In this document: positions 42,201 through 64,000 of the stretch, in pieces
Numbering within the stretch: the first letter of the stretch is position 1
How the letters are laid out: every line of letters begins with the position of its first letter
Origin: Struthio camelus
Taxonomy: Eukaryota; Chordata; Aves; Struthioniformes; Struthionidae
Direction of reading: 5' to 3'
DNA length: 64,000 nucleotides
Assembly: GCF_040807025.1 (NCBI RefSeq)
Contig: NC_090956.1
Span: 1,724,517-1,788,516 of the forward strand
Translations under genes and position numbers: made by a program
Notes under the pieces: generated by a model
What the model was told of the DNA's origin: nothing
The model's input: the letters and a program-made list of their open reading frames with translations, nothing else
Database searches by the model: none

Positions 42201-43304
42201 GCCGGCCCCTCCGTCGACGCCGCCAGCGCCGAGATGGCGCACCAGAAGCTGGAGGAGACCAGCGCCTCCTTGGCCGCCGCGCTGCAGGCCGTGGAGGAGA
42301 AGATCAAGCAGGAGGACAGCCAGGCGGCAGAGTAAGGCCGGCGGCGGGCGCGGGGTTGGGCATGGGGGGAGCCGGGGATGCTGCCGGCCCCCGGGGAAGG
42401 GCTCGGGGCTGGAGCGCTCCTCCGAGCTGCGCGCGGGGGGCGGTGGGGCTCGCGAGGCTGCAGGTGGCATGGTGCCCGGTGGTTGGGTTGTGCCAACACG
42501 CTGCAGGACAGGGGCTGCTTTGGGGGGCGGGGGGGGATGCTGGGACGGGCACCGTGCCAGAGCACCATGGGGATGGGGGTCCTGGTTGGGACACCATGCT
42601 GGAGCACCATGGGGATGTGGGACACTGTGGGGGGGACACCGTGCTGGAGCACTGCAGGGATGGTGGGGAGACTGGGGGGGACACCATGGCAGAGCACTAT
42701 GGGGATGGGGGACCTGGTTGGGACACCGTGCTGGAGCATCATGGGGATGGTGGGGACACTGTGCCACAGAACCATGGGGATGGGGGGGGGGGGAGTTGGG
42801 GGGCACCGTGCCAGAGCACCATGGGGATGGGGGACCTGGTTGGGAATACCACACTGGCGTGTCATGGAGGGCGGGGAGGAAACCGGGGGGACACTGTGCT
42901 GGAGCACTGCGGGGATGGTGGGGACACCATGCCGGAGCGCTGTGGTGATGGGGGAACCTGGCTGGGACACCTTGCTGGAGCGCTGTGGGGCTGGGGGATG
43001 CTGGGTGACACCATACCGGAGCGCTGTGGGGCTGGGGACACCATGCCAGAGCACTGCAGGGATGGGGGGGACATGGGTTGGGACACCGTGCCAGAGCACC
43101 GTGGGGCTGGAGCAAGCGGGGGGACCCGGGGCAGGGCACCGCGGCGGGGTCGGGGGGCGAGGGGTGGGGCCGCACGGCGCTGAGCCGGCCCCCGTGGCTC
43201 GCCCCAGCTCCGCCGTGGAGGCGAAGAGCACCGTGAGCATCCTGGACGACATCGGCAGCATGTTCGACGACCTGGCGGACCAGCTGGACGCCATGCTGGA
43301 GTGA
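7698..43304 (+). CDS. CASKIN1: CASK-interacting protein 1 (Caskin-1), complete coding region, 20 exons
   Basis: Neuronal scaffold that binds CASK at synapses and is reported to bind receptor phosphatases of the LAR family. Exons: 7698-7791, 26301-26352, 29178-29275, 30776-30921, 31044-31139, 31344-31474, 31567-31675, 31786-31894, 31999-32093, 32171-32288, 34565-34675, 34769-34887, 35910-35997, 37791-37888, 38624-38734, 38804-38905, 39405-39543, 39667-41838, 41938-42331, 43208-43304; total 4479 nt, 1492 residues (human about 1431). Order: ankyrin repeats about 48-275, SH3 281-347, CASK-binding EEIWVLRK 376-383, SAM1 489-555, SAM2 559-622, proline-rich 650-1440, tail ending DQLDAMLE. Start follows the family N-terminus ([17 protein letters not shown]). 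Introns 3 and 10 use GC donors. Near-collinear with the human protein. An optional exon at 32767-32982 would give 1564 residues. Confidence 0.96.
8277..8614 (+). repeat. Compound GT / GCATGC microsatellite with higher-order unit
   Basis: Runs of (GT)8-20 are separated by (GCAT)1-4 and the spacer GCACGGGCTCTG or GCACGGGCTG, forming a unit of about 50-65 bp repeated roughly six times. Looser GT-rich sequence continues to about 8830. Alternating purine-pyrimidine of this length can adopt Z-DNA. Confidence 0.95.
9262..9540 (+). repeat. Minisatellite, about 67 bp unit, about 4 copies
   Basis: The motif GGGGCCGGCATGGTGTCCCC recurs at 9286, 9354 and 9421, and in degenerate form near 9487, giving 67-68 bp spacing. 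Confidence 0.85.
9716..9729. promoter_or_regulatory. RFX X-box, site 1
   Basis: GTTGCCGTGGCAAC consists of perfect inverted halves GTTGCC and GGCAAC and differs by one base from the classic RFX dimer site GTTGCCATGGCAAC. It lies 2 kb into CASKIN1 intron 1. Confidence 0.55.
10030..10165. promoter_or_regulatory. AT-richer island with X-box, candidate enhancer
   Basis: Contains TTATCTGGATAATATCC, GTTTAAAAATGAGATTTTTA and, at 10147-10160, GTTGCTATGGCGAC, which differs by two bases from the RFX dimer site GTTGCCATGGCAAC. It is flanked on both sides by sequence of more than 70 percent GC. Confidence 0.4.
10235..10370. promoter_or_regulatory. AT-richer island, candidate enhancer
   Basis: Carries CATAATTGATGAGG, an octamer-like ACGCAAATCAGATGC and AAGAATTGTAGTG in about 130 bp. 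Low CpG and ordinary base composition contrast with the neighbourhood. Confidence 0.35.
10870..11070. promoter_or_regulatory. AT-richer island with homeodomain cores and palindromes, candidate enhancer
   Basis: Includes GGTTAATTC, GATTGCATTAATAATC, TAACAGTATTTAATAAAACC and CAATTCAATTTCC. At its right edge GCAATTGC (11043-11050) and the 12-bp palindrome GGGCAATTGCCC (11054-11065) sit 3 bp apart. Confidence 0.4.
11505..11700. promoter_or_regulatory. AT-richer island, candidate enhancer
   Basis: Contains CTTAATGATGTGTCAGCGG, CCACATAAACTTC, GCGATTATTACTCAG and GTGTTTATTTTACG separated by GC-rich sequence; the TGTTTATTTTAC stretch resembles a forkhead site. Confidence 0.35.
12825..12970. promoter_or_regulatory. 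AT-richer island, candidate enhancer
   Basis: Holds CCGTAATGAAATGTTAATAG, TTCCGACTCAATGC, GGTGTTTAACG and GACAGGAGCAATCAGCC within 140 bp, all unlike the flanking CpG-dense sequence. Confidence 0.35.
13500..14010 (+). repeat. Minisatellite of CATCCCTGTGC-type units
   Basis: About 500 bp of irregular 10-18 bp units built from CATCCCTGTGC, CCATCCCTGTGC and CCCCTGTGC. Boundaries are gradual. The pyrimidine-rich strand is +. Confidence 0.93.
15115..15200. promoter_or_regulatory. Short AT-richer island, candidate regulatory element
   Basis: Contains GAAAATTACCTGCTTAACG and GAAAATAGACTTTCAATTAAG, with TAAT/TTAA homeodomain-type cores, in otherwise highly GC-rich DNA. Confidence 0.3.
15775..15860. 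promoter_or_regulatory. Short AT-richer island, candidate regulatory element
   Basis: Contains TTCTAAAAATCTCCTTTTAA, an A-rich run and ACAAATTAGTCCCTGC. Evidence is composition and position only. Confidence 0.25.
16381..17755 (+). repeat. G-rich minisatellite with an exact 539-bp higher-order duplication
   Basis: Basic blocks are GAGGGGCAGAGGGGCGCCCG and GCGTGGGTGGGCTGCGGGCG in varying order. From about 16621 to 17183 the sequence is repeated 539 bp downstream (17160-17722) with no mismatch in the lines compared. The array is G-rich on the + strand and open in several frames. Confidence 0.95.
18025..18175. promoter_or_regulatory. AT-richer island, candidate enhancer
   Basis: Contains TGCATTATTTATACAG, TTGATCATAGGATGATAATG, CTTTATTAGCATC and TTGACGTGACC (one base from a CRE core). 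It separates two G-rich minisatellites. Confidence 0.4.
18455..18560. promoter_or_regulatory. Short AT-richer island, candidate regulatory element
   Basis: Contains CAACAAGAGCTTTCAACACC, GGATATAATTAAGAGC and TTTTTGATGCTTCC, including a TAATTA core, just before the 36-bp array. Confidence 0.3.
18636..19862 (+). repeat. G-rich minisatellite, 36-bp unit, about 34 copies
   Basis: The unit is GGGTGCAGGGGTGCAGGAGC followed by GCGGGTGCGGGAACGC; GGGAACG or GGGAATG at 18667 and 18703 shows the 36-bp step. Some copies lack 10-12 bp. Because the unit is a multiple of three, frames stay open across the array on both strands; the longest (about 900 codons, minus strand, 18552-21275) is purely this effect. 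Confidence 0.96.
22040..22110. other. Short AT-richer patch in CASKIN1 intron 1
   Basis: Contains GGGCGATTTGCATCTCCCG (an octamer-like ATTTGCAT) and GCGGCTAATTGGAGCGG. A weak candidate regulatory site lying about 170 bp before the 28-bp array. Confidence 0.25.
22278..23508 (+). repeat. C-rich minisatellite, about 28-bp unit, about 43 copies
   Basis: The unit is CACCCCAAAGGATGCCCGGA followed by CCCCCTGG, varying as CCCAGACCCCCGACA. Near 23080-23500 alternating unit types form near-perfect dimers of about 56 bp, suggesting recent expansion there. Confidence 0.96.
23595..23770. promoter_or_regulatory. Candidate neural enhancer: palindromic E-box pair plus TAATTA core
   Basis: At 23605-23620 CATCTGCATGCAGATG is a perfect 16-bp palindrome holding two CATCTG/CAGATG E-boxes (the proneural bHLH type) around GCATGC. 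It is followed by GAATTTAAAATTCAATCAGG and CTCTAATTAAGC (TAATTAA at 23704-23710). The island lies between two minisatellites in intron 1 of a neuronal gene. Confidence 0.45.
23828..24335 (+). repeat. G-rich minisatellite, about 22-25 bp unit
   Basis: Irregular units of the type GGGGGCTGCGCGGGACCCAG repeat about 20 times with frequent T substitutions (TGTGCAGGACCTGG). Confidence 0.93.
24545..24603 (+). repeat. Short tandem repeat, 17 bp x about 3.5
   Basis: CGACGGCCTCCCCCGGG-type units occur in direct succession, with the first copy reading CTGG in place of CGGG. Confidence 0.8.
24714..24727. promoter_or_regulatory. RFX X-box, site 3
   Basis: GTTGCCATGGCGAC differs by one base from the RFX dimer site GTTGCCATGGCAAC. 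It is 1.6 kb upstream of exon 2 and 15 kb from site 1. Confidence 0.5.
25209..25262 (+). repeat. (CAG)18 trinucleotide repeat
   Basis: Eighteen uninterrupted CAG units in CASKIN1 intron 1, followed by a GGC/GTGG-interrupted stretch and a second CAG/CAA cluster to 25307. It reads as polyglutamine in one frame, but no splice-linked exon contains it. Confidence 0.98.
26301..26352 (+). other. CASKIN1: CASKIN1 coding exon 2
   Basis: Encodes (K)[17 protein letters not shown], matching the family at the point before the first ankyrin repeat. The acceptor CTCTCTCTCCCAG and donor GG|GTGAGT are strong, and phase matches exons 1 and 3. Confidence 0.95.
26353..29177 (+). other. CASKIN1: CASKIN1 intron 2
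   Basis: Begins with a minisatellite (26430-26925). The rest is GC-rich with an AT-richer patch at about 27310-27430 and a GTGCGTGC-rich patch at 27835-27930. No further exon with a family match was seen. Confidence 0.8.
26430..26925 (+). repeat. Minisatellite: 46-bp units then about 30-60 bp units
   Basis: GTGCGGTGGGCACACATGCA-type units start at 26462, 26508 and 26554 (46 bp). They grade into GCAGCGAGCAGGCGTGCGTG-type units with alternating GCCGAGG and CCCATGG segments. Confidence 0.93.
29178..31894 (+). other. CASKIN1: CASKIN1 exons 3-8: ankyrin repeat domain
   Basis: Six exons encode successive ankyrin repeats with recognisable [40 protein letters not shown] and LHEAALCGK helices. Exon 3 ends at AAAG|GCGAGT, a GC donor; all other borders are GT-AG. 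Intron 3 is occupied almost entirely by a minisatellite. Confidence 0.95.
29437..30705 (+). repeat. Minisatellite in CASKIN1 intron 3, about 34-bp unit, about 37 copies
   Basis: The unit is GGAGGCTGCTCCATCCCGGC followed by CGCGGTGCACGGAG (33 or 34 bp). Variants CGTGG, CTCGG and AGCC are interspersed. The array fills nearly the whole intron between exons 3 and 4. Confidence 0.97.
31999..32288 (+). other. CASKIN1: CASKIN1 exons 9-10: SH3 domain
   Basis: Encodes [39 protein letters not shown] and [11 protein letters not shown]. The usual ALYDY ligand-binding motif is altered to AVKDY, in line with the atypical SH3 of this family. Exon 10 ends at AACAG|GCAAAT, a GC donor. Confidence 0.93.
32767..32982 (+). 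other. CASKIN1: Candidate in-frame cassette exon of CASKIN1 (exon 10b)
   Basis: A long polypyrimidine tract ending TTTTATTATCAG precedes 216 nt (72 codons) that enter and leave in the same phase as the exon 10/11 junction (G|GT in, G| out) and end at CAAG|GTAGTT. The frame is open and reads [20 protein letters not shown] and so on, with eight consecutive prolines near the middle and PRYGQ at the end. Base composition is far less GC-rich than the surrounding intron. It would add a Pro- and Ser-rich segment between SH3 and the CASK-binding motif. I do not recall it in the human reference protein; exon status is inferred. Confidence 0.65.
33015..33100 (+). repeat. Pyrimidine-rich TTCC/CCTT simple repeat
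   Basis: About 60 bp of CTTCCTTCCCTCC units followed by TTCTTTCTTTCTTT, just after the candidate exon donor. Confidence 0.9.
33160..33660 (+). repeat. GT-rich microsatellite with GCATGCAGG interruptions
   Basis: A (GT)n core of about 30 units at 33224-33284 is followed by shorter (GT)n blocks separated by GCATGCAGG. Resembles the array at 8277 in motif but lacks its regular spacer. Confidence 0.93.
34565..34675 (+). other. CASKIN1: CASKIN1 exon 11: CASK-binding motif
   Basis: Encodes a Ser/Pro-rich linker ending [12 protein letters not shown] (EEIWVLRK at residues 376-383), the known type of motif recognised by the CaM-kinase-like domain of CASK. The acceptor is CCCAAG and the donor GCAG|GTAGGG. 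Confidence 0.93.
35100..35582 (+). repeat. Minisatellite, exact 90-bp unit, about 5 copies
   Basis: GCACTGCATGCTGCCAGCTG starts at 35191, 35281, 35371, 35461 and 35551, so spacing is exactly 90 bp, with few substitutions. A degenerate copy precedes it from about 35100. Located in CASKIN1 intron 12. Confidence 0.95.
36121..36135 (+). other. CASKIN1: Possible 15-nt microexon in CASKIN1 intron 13
   Basis: A T12 tract (36085-36096) and an AG at 36119-36120 precede 15 nt that are followed by GTAAAA. Phase fits between exons 13 and 14 and would insert five residues (reading E-E-K-R-V). It sits in a short low-GC patch 123 bp after exon 13. Speculative. Confidence 0.25.
36519..36990 (+). repeat. Minisatellite, 17-bp unit
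   Basis: GGGGGATGCACACGCAA and GAGGAAGCACACGCAA units repeat about 25 times in CASKIN1 intron 13, decaying toward the right end. Confidence 0.95.
37975..38250 (+). repeat. Minisatellite of CACCGTGCACC-type units in CASKIN1 intron 14
   Basis: Irregular 17-20 bp units of CCCTCACCGTGCACCGA alternate with CTCGTGCACCACCCATCA; the combined 42-43 bp dimer occurs twice near 38040-38110. Confidence 0.88.
38624..39740 (+). other. CASKIN1: CASKIN1 exons 15-18 (start): tandem SAM domains
   Basis: Exon 15 (38624-38734) and exon 16 (38804-38905) encode SAM1 ([20 protein letters not shown] to EWLPEYKP). Exon 17 (39405-39543) and the first codons of exon 18 encode SAM2 ([20 protein letters not shown] to [15 protein letters not shown]). 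Tandem SAMs of this family polymerise into fibres. Confidence 0.95.
39667..41838 (+). other. CASKIN1: CASKIN1 exon 18: long proline-rich region
   Basis: A single 2172-nt exon encodes about 724 residues rich in Pro, Ser and Lys. Family blocks are intact: [90 protein letters not shown](K/R)[39 protein letters not shown]. Third positions are nearly all G or C. Confidence 0.96.
41938..43304 (+). other. CASKIN1: CASKIN1 exons 19-20 and intron 19: C-terminal tail
   Basis: Exon 19 (41938-42331) has PPPVSPKP-type motifs and a helix [20 protein letters not shown]. Exon 20 (43208-43304) encodes the invariant tail [20 protein letters not shown] and stop. The donor GCAGA|GTAAGG overlaps an in-frame TAA, so intron retention would end the protein after SQAAE. 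A minisatellite lies between them. Confidence 0.94.
42540..43130 (+). repeat. G-rich minisatellite in CASKIN1 intron 19, about 43-bp unit
   Basis: GAGCACCATGGGGATGGGGG-type units start near 42559, 42602, 42646, 42691, 42733 and 42814 with GACACCGTGCTG links; spacing is 34-47 bp, about 13 copies. Confidence 0.93.
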
Positions 43305-45240
43305 GGGGCGGGCGGGCCCCGGCCAACCTCAGGGCTCACGTGGGCACAAGGGCACAACGATCCGCGTCCCCCGGCCCCGCCGCCGTCCCCGCTGTACAGC
43401 CCGCCCCCCCCCAACCCCTCCGCCTGCCCCATCCCTCGGGGTTTGCACAAAGAAGAAGATACCTCAGGATTGTGCTCACGGGCTCGGCGCCCGCCCGCCG
43501 CCGCGCCAAGCCTCCGGCAGGACTCCACTTTGCAGAAGCAAAAAAAAAAAAAAAAAAAAACAAATCACAACACAACCACAGAAGGAACAAAGCAACACGA
43601 TGCAGCCCAAAAACGCCTCCCTCGCTCACCGCGTTTCGGGACGGGGTGATGGGGGGGGGTCTGGGTTTTGCTTTTTTGTCTCTACCTACCTGCCGCGCGG
43701 CCCCGGGGCTGCCGCCGGCGCGTGCTGCCCCTCGCCTGGTGGCGCCAGGCCGCGGCCCTGCGGAGCTGGGCTCGTGGCCGCTCCACTCGGGCAACTTCGC
43801 TTTCTTTCTTTTTTTTGGTTTTTTTTGTTTTTTTTTTTGTTTTTTGTTGTTTTTAATTTCCCTTCTGTTTGCAGTTGCTGCGGGAGCACGGGGGGCGCGA
43901 GCCCGTGGGGCGGCTTGCCCGGTCCCGGCCCCGGCCCCGGTGGCAGCGCGTGGCGTCTCCGCTTCGGGCACGGGGAGGGGGGTCGTGGGTTGTTTGGTTT
44001 TTTTTTGGGTTGTTTTGGTTGAAAATCGGCAGCGAAAGTCACGTTTCGGCGTGGGGCAGCGCCCAGCGCCCGCCCCGCGCCACTCGCTGCCCCCGCGCCA
44101 GCGGGGAGAGGACAGTTATAAGCTATAAAGAAGTATTAATTTATTGGAGGGGAAGAAAAGAAAAAAAAGATATAAAACAGATTTCCCCCACCCACCCCCC
44201 AAAAAGATAATAAAAAGAATAAACTTTAACAAATATATATTTAAAAGATTTAAAAATATTAGCAATTATATATAAAGCAGTTTAAAAAAAAATCAAGAGA
44301 AACTGGATTTTAGCTTGAGAAAAAACTATTAGACTATACTAAGCTGTGTGTCTTGTGGCAAACTCATTCTAAGAGTAGCACAAATATATACCTTTTATCT
44401 CGTCGGAAGGTACGTGCAAACAGTTCTGTTTGGGTTTTTCTGTTCGAATTCAGTGTAACTTTATTTTTACACAGTTAAGAACTCAAAGGATGTGCCTTGT
44501 TTTATGGAGGTTTTTGTTAACTCTTATACTGAAGGTGTTTCATTTATTTTGGAGTGTCTTCAGGTTCTGATTTTCTTTGGTTTGTTTTTTGGCATTTGTT
44601 CTGTGCGTGCGTGTGTGCGTGTGCCCGCGTGCGTGTGTGCGTGTGCGCCGGGGTGCTCCCTGGGGCGCACAGCTGTATATTCATGTATAAACAGGAGTCG
44701 GAGTCTGGTTCAGTCGCTTGAGGTCCGATGAATGCATTTTTTTGCTTGTGGTTTCAAGACAAAGTGTTGGTGTACTTTTCTTTTCTTGAGACGTACAGAC
44801 TGGTCTCTCTCGCTCTCTCTCTCTCTCCTGTTGTGTTCGCTGATCCAGATGTGTTTGGCACAACTTTGAAATTTCTTTAAAAAAAAAACAAAAAAAGACT
44901 TTAAAAATAACAAAAAAAACCCCACCCGCCTGAAAATATCTGTTCAAAAGAAAAAATATGTATCTTAAAAAAAAATCCATAAAGTTCTACATGATGGATA
45001 TATACATATATATTTTTTATGATTAAGTTATGGACTCTGTATTGTATCCCATCTGTCAAGCTATGCATCTTGGTGCTTTTCCCTGCTCTTCTGTGCTTAG
45101 ATTTCACCTCTACTCGTCTTATTCTTCCTATTCTGAATAGTAGATGGCTCGTGGTGCTGTGAAGAAGTTTGCTCCTATACAAAGTCTGGCAACAAATATT
45201 TAAAGAAAAATAAAAAAAAATAAAATCCCGCCGGCTGCCA
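43305..45240 (+). other. CASKIN1: CASKIN1 3' UTR
   Basis: GC-rich for the first 200 bp, then A20 at 43541-43560, several T/G-rich runs (43800-43860, 43995-44025, 44575-44590), and AT-rich sequence from 44100 on. Candidate poly(A) signals occur near 44209, 44218, 45209 and 45219. A long AU/GU-rich 3' UTR with several polyadenylation choices is likely. Confidence 0.75.
45209..45224 (+). terminator. CASKIN1: CASKIN1 distal poly(A) signals
   Basis: Two AATAAA hexamers (45209-45214 and 45219-45224) occur where AT-rich sequence ends and GC-rich DNA resumes. Earlier AATAAA copies at 44209 and 44218 may serve a shorter form. Confidence 0.6.
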
Positions 45241-45950
45241 CCGCTGTTTGTGACCAAAACCCCCGAACCGCCGGCCGTCACGCGCCCGGGACCCCACGTG
45301 CGCGCTGGGGGCTGGCGGGCGGCGCGGGAGCGGGCCGTGCCGGGGCGCGGAGCATCGCTGCCCTGGGCTGCCGCTGCCCGGCTGCGGGCCCGGACAGGAG
45401 CGGCGGCGCTGCGGCAGCCGGCCGCCCCGGCTCTAGCTGTTGGGGGGAGCCGCCGTCCCCGCTGGAGCCCACCTCGGTGCCGGGTCCGCTCTGGCCCCCT
45501 GCCGCGCGTGGGGTTCGCCTGTGGTCGGTCCCGGCTGCCGTGGTGCTCTGGCCTCTCTCGTCCGACTGGGTCTCTCGCCGGCAGGAGCAGAGATGAGCAT
45601 CGCCTCTCGGGGACCAGCTCGCCCAGCTTCGCGCCCGGGGACGCTTCAGGTCACTGCAGCAGTTGTTTTACAGTGTATCGATGAGAAAGACATCAACGCG
45701 CTTATTACAGGAGGAGGAGGTAAATCACTGAAATTAAAAAGCATGCAGGCAACCACCAGCCTCATTTTTCACAGCCGCTGCCATCGCTGTCCCTCCAGGG
45801 CCCGGCGCAGAGGAGCTAAGCACTGCTCTTGGCAGCAGCTCCGGGCTGGAAGGGCCTGGGGCTGGAAAGCAGGTGACTGCGGCAGGATGGCTGCTGGCAG
45901 CCGGCTCCCACCGAGGGCCTGCCACAGGGCCCGCAATAACTCACGCTAGC
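45241..45950. other. GC-rich spacer between convergent CASKIN1 and TRAF7 ends
   Basis: About 700 bp between the two poly(A) sites. It includes a stretch with splice-like borders (45674-45719, after TTGTTTTACAG and before GTAAAT) that I cannot connect to any gene. Confidence 0.6.
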
Positions 45951-46766
45951 CAGGAACAACTCTTTCCACTTTTATTGTCAATGAAGAAATAATCAAATCT
46001 ATATTACAATCTTAAAAACAGTAGAAAATGTGAGTAAAAATGCAACGGAGGCTTTTTCTCTTTAATGTGGAGACCATTATTACAGGGTGATGAACAATGG
46101 ACTTGTGTTACTTGATTTGAGAACTAGCTGTGGCATAAAAATCGTACCTGGCTACTCAAGAAAACACCTCTTCCCAGATGGATCAGCCTGACATCTTGGC
46201 AGTAAAATTAAATACTAGAGACAGAAAGGGGTTGGGGACCCAACCCAGGGCAAGGCCTAATAGTTCTACCATTTACAAAGGGACCAGCATCCCAGCGCTC
46301 GTCCCCCTCGACAGGCCGGCTCCTGCCCGCGACAAGCTGAACCGTTCAGTCCTGCCGTCGGCCGAGAGCCACACTGCTTTCGCACCAGTGCTGCACGGGG
46401 CTGCATGTGGACTGGAGCCCTGGCTTCGCAGCCAGCCCCCTCACTCCAGAGGATGCTCCCCACTTGTAGAGAGGAAGAGACACAGTGGAGAAGGCGGCCT
46501 TGGCACCAAACCAGCTTCTGCTACAGTTCCAGTTAAATATGGCAGATCTGAGGGACATCTGGGGATCCTCGGGCCAAAACCATCTTGGGAGCTGCCAGTC
46601 GGGGTCCCTACGGGTGGGGAGACTGGCCAACGGGAGGCAGCAGGCAGTGGTCGGTGCGGGGCAGGAGCTGCAGCAGTTATTTCGTAGTGGTGTTAGTCAC
46701 CCAGCAGGCCGATGGAGGGGAGGCGTTTTTGGTCTTTCAGTGTGCAGGACTAGCGTGGTACTCTCA
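45951..46766 (-). other. TRAF7: TRAF7 3' UTR
   Basis: About 800 nt lie between the TAG stop (46767-46769) and the poly(A) site, on the minus strand, with ordinary base composition. Confidence 0.7.
45971..45976 (-). terminator. TRAF7: TRAF7 poly(A) signal
   Basis: TTTATT on the + strand reads AATAAA on the minus strand, the first such hexamer after the TRAF7 stop codon. Confidence 0.65.

Positions 46767-64000
<17,234 letters not shown>

Noticed and set aside
45440-45949. 169-codon open frame (MSIASRGP... from 45594) between CASKIN1 and TRAF7
   Set aside because: No resemblance to a known family, opposite to TRAF7 and beyond the CASKIN1 poly(A) site; only a short splice-like segment inside it is noted as a low-interest observation.

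Overview
The window looks like vertebrate nuclear DNA, most likely from a bird microchromosome (another sauropsid is not excluded). Reasons: coding genes are split by GT-AG introns, the left 45 kb is extremely GC-rich and packed with minisatellites, and a CR1-type retroposon fragment of avian flavour lies near the right end. No bacterial-type operons, CRISPR arrays or RNA genes were seen.

Layout. (1) 514-3949 (+): a compact 13-exon gene for a HEXD-like family-20 hexosaminidase with an N-terminal membrane anchor; its poly(A) signal is at 4296. (2) 4.3-7.7 kb: intergenic DNA with a 40-bp minisatellite, then the CpG-rich CASKIN1 promoter. (3) 7698-43304 (+): CASKIN1, all 20 coding exons, open frame of 1492 codons (six ankyrin repeats, SH3, CASK-binding motif, two SAM domains, a long proline-rich region, conserved C-terminal tail). 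Its 18.5-kb first intron alternates minisatellites with AT-richer, motif-rich islands that resemble enhancers. A 216-nt in-frame exon candidate (32767-32982) lies between the SH3 and CASK-binding exons. (4) 45971-62007 (-): TRAF7, 17 coding exons for the RING, TRAF zinc fingers, coiled coil and seven WD40 repeats; about 77 N-terminal codons lie beyond the right edge. CASKIN1 and TRAF7 are tail to tail, as at human 16p13.3; the HEXD-like neighbour is not part of the human arrangement as I know it.

The three genes have no shared pathway: a glycosidase, a neuronal synaptic scaffold, and an E3 ubiquitin ligase/MAPK regulator. What links the window is conserved synteny and a sharp compositional change near 45.9 kb: GC- and repeat-rich on the CASKIN1 side, ordinary composition on the TRAF7 side.

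All exon borders were read by eye from splice sites, phase and recalled family sequence. Reading frame closes exactly across HEXD-like (1677 nt), CASKIN1 (4479 nt) and the TRAF7 part present (1782 nt). Most other long open frames in the window are by-products of GC-rich tandem repeats and are not annotated.
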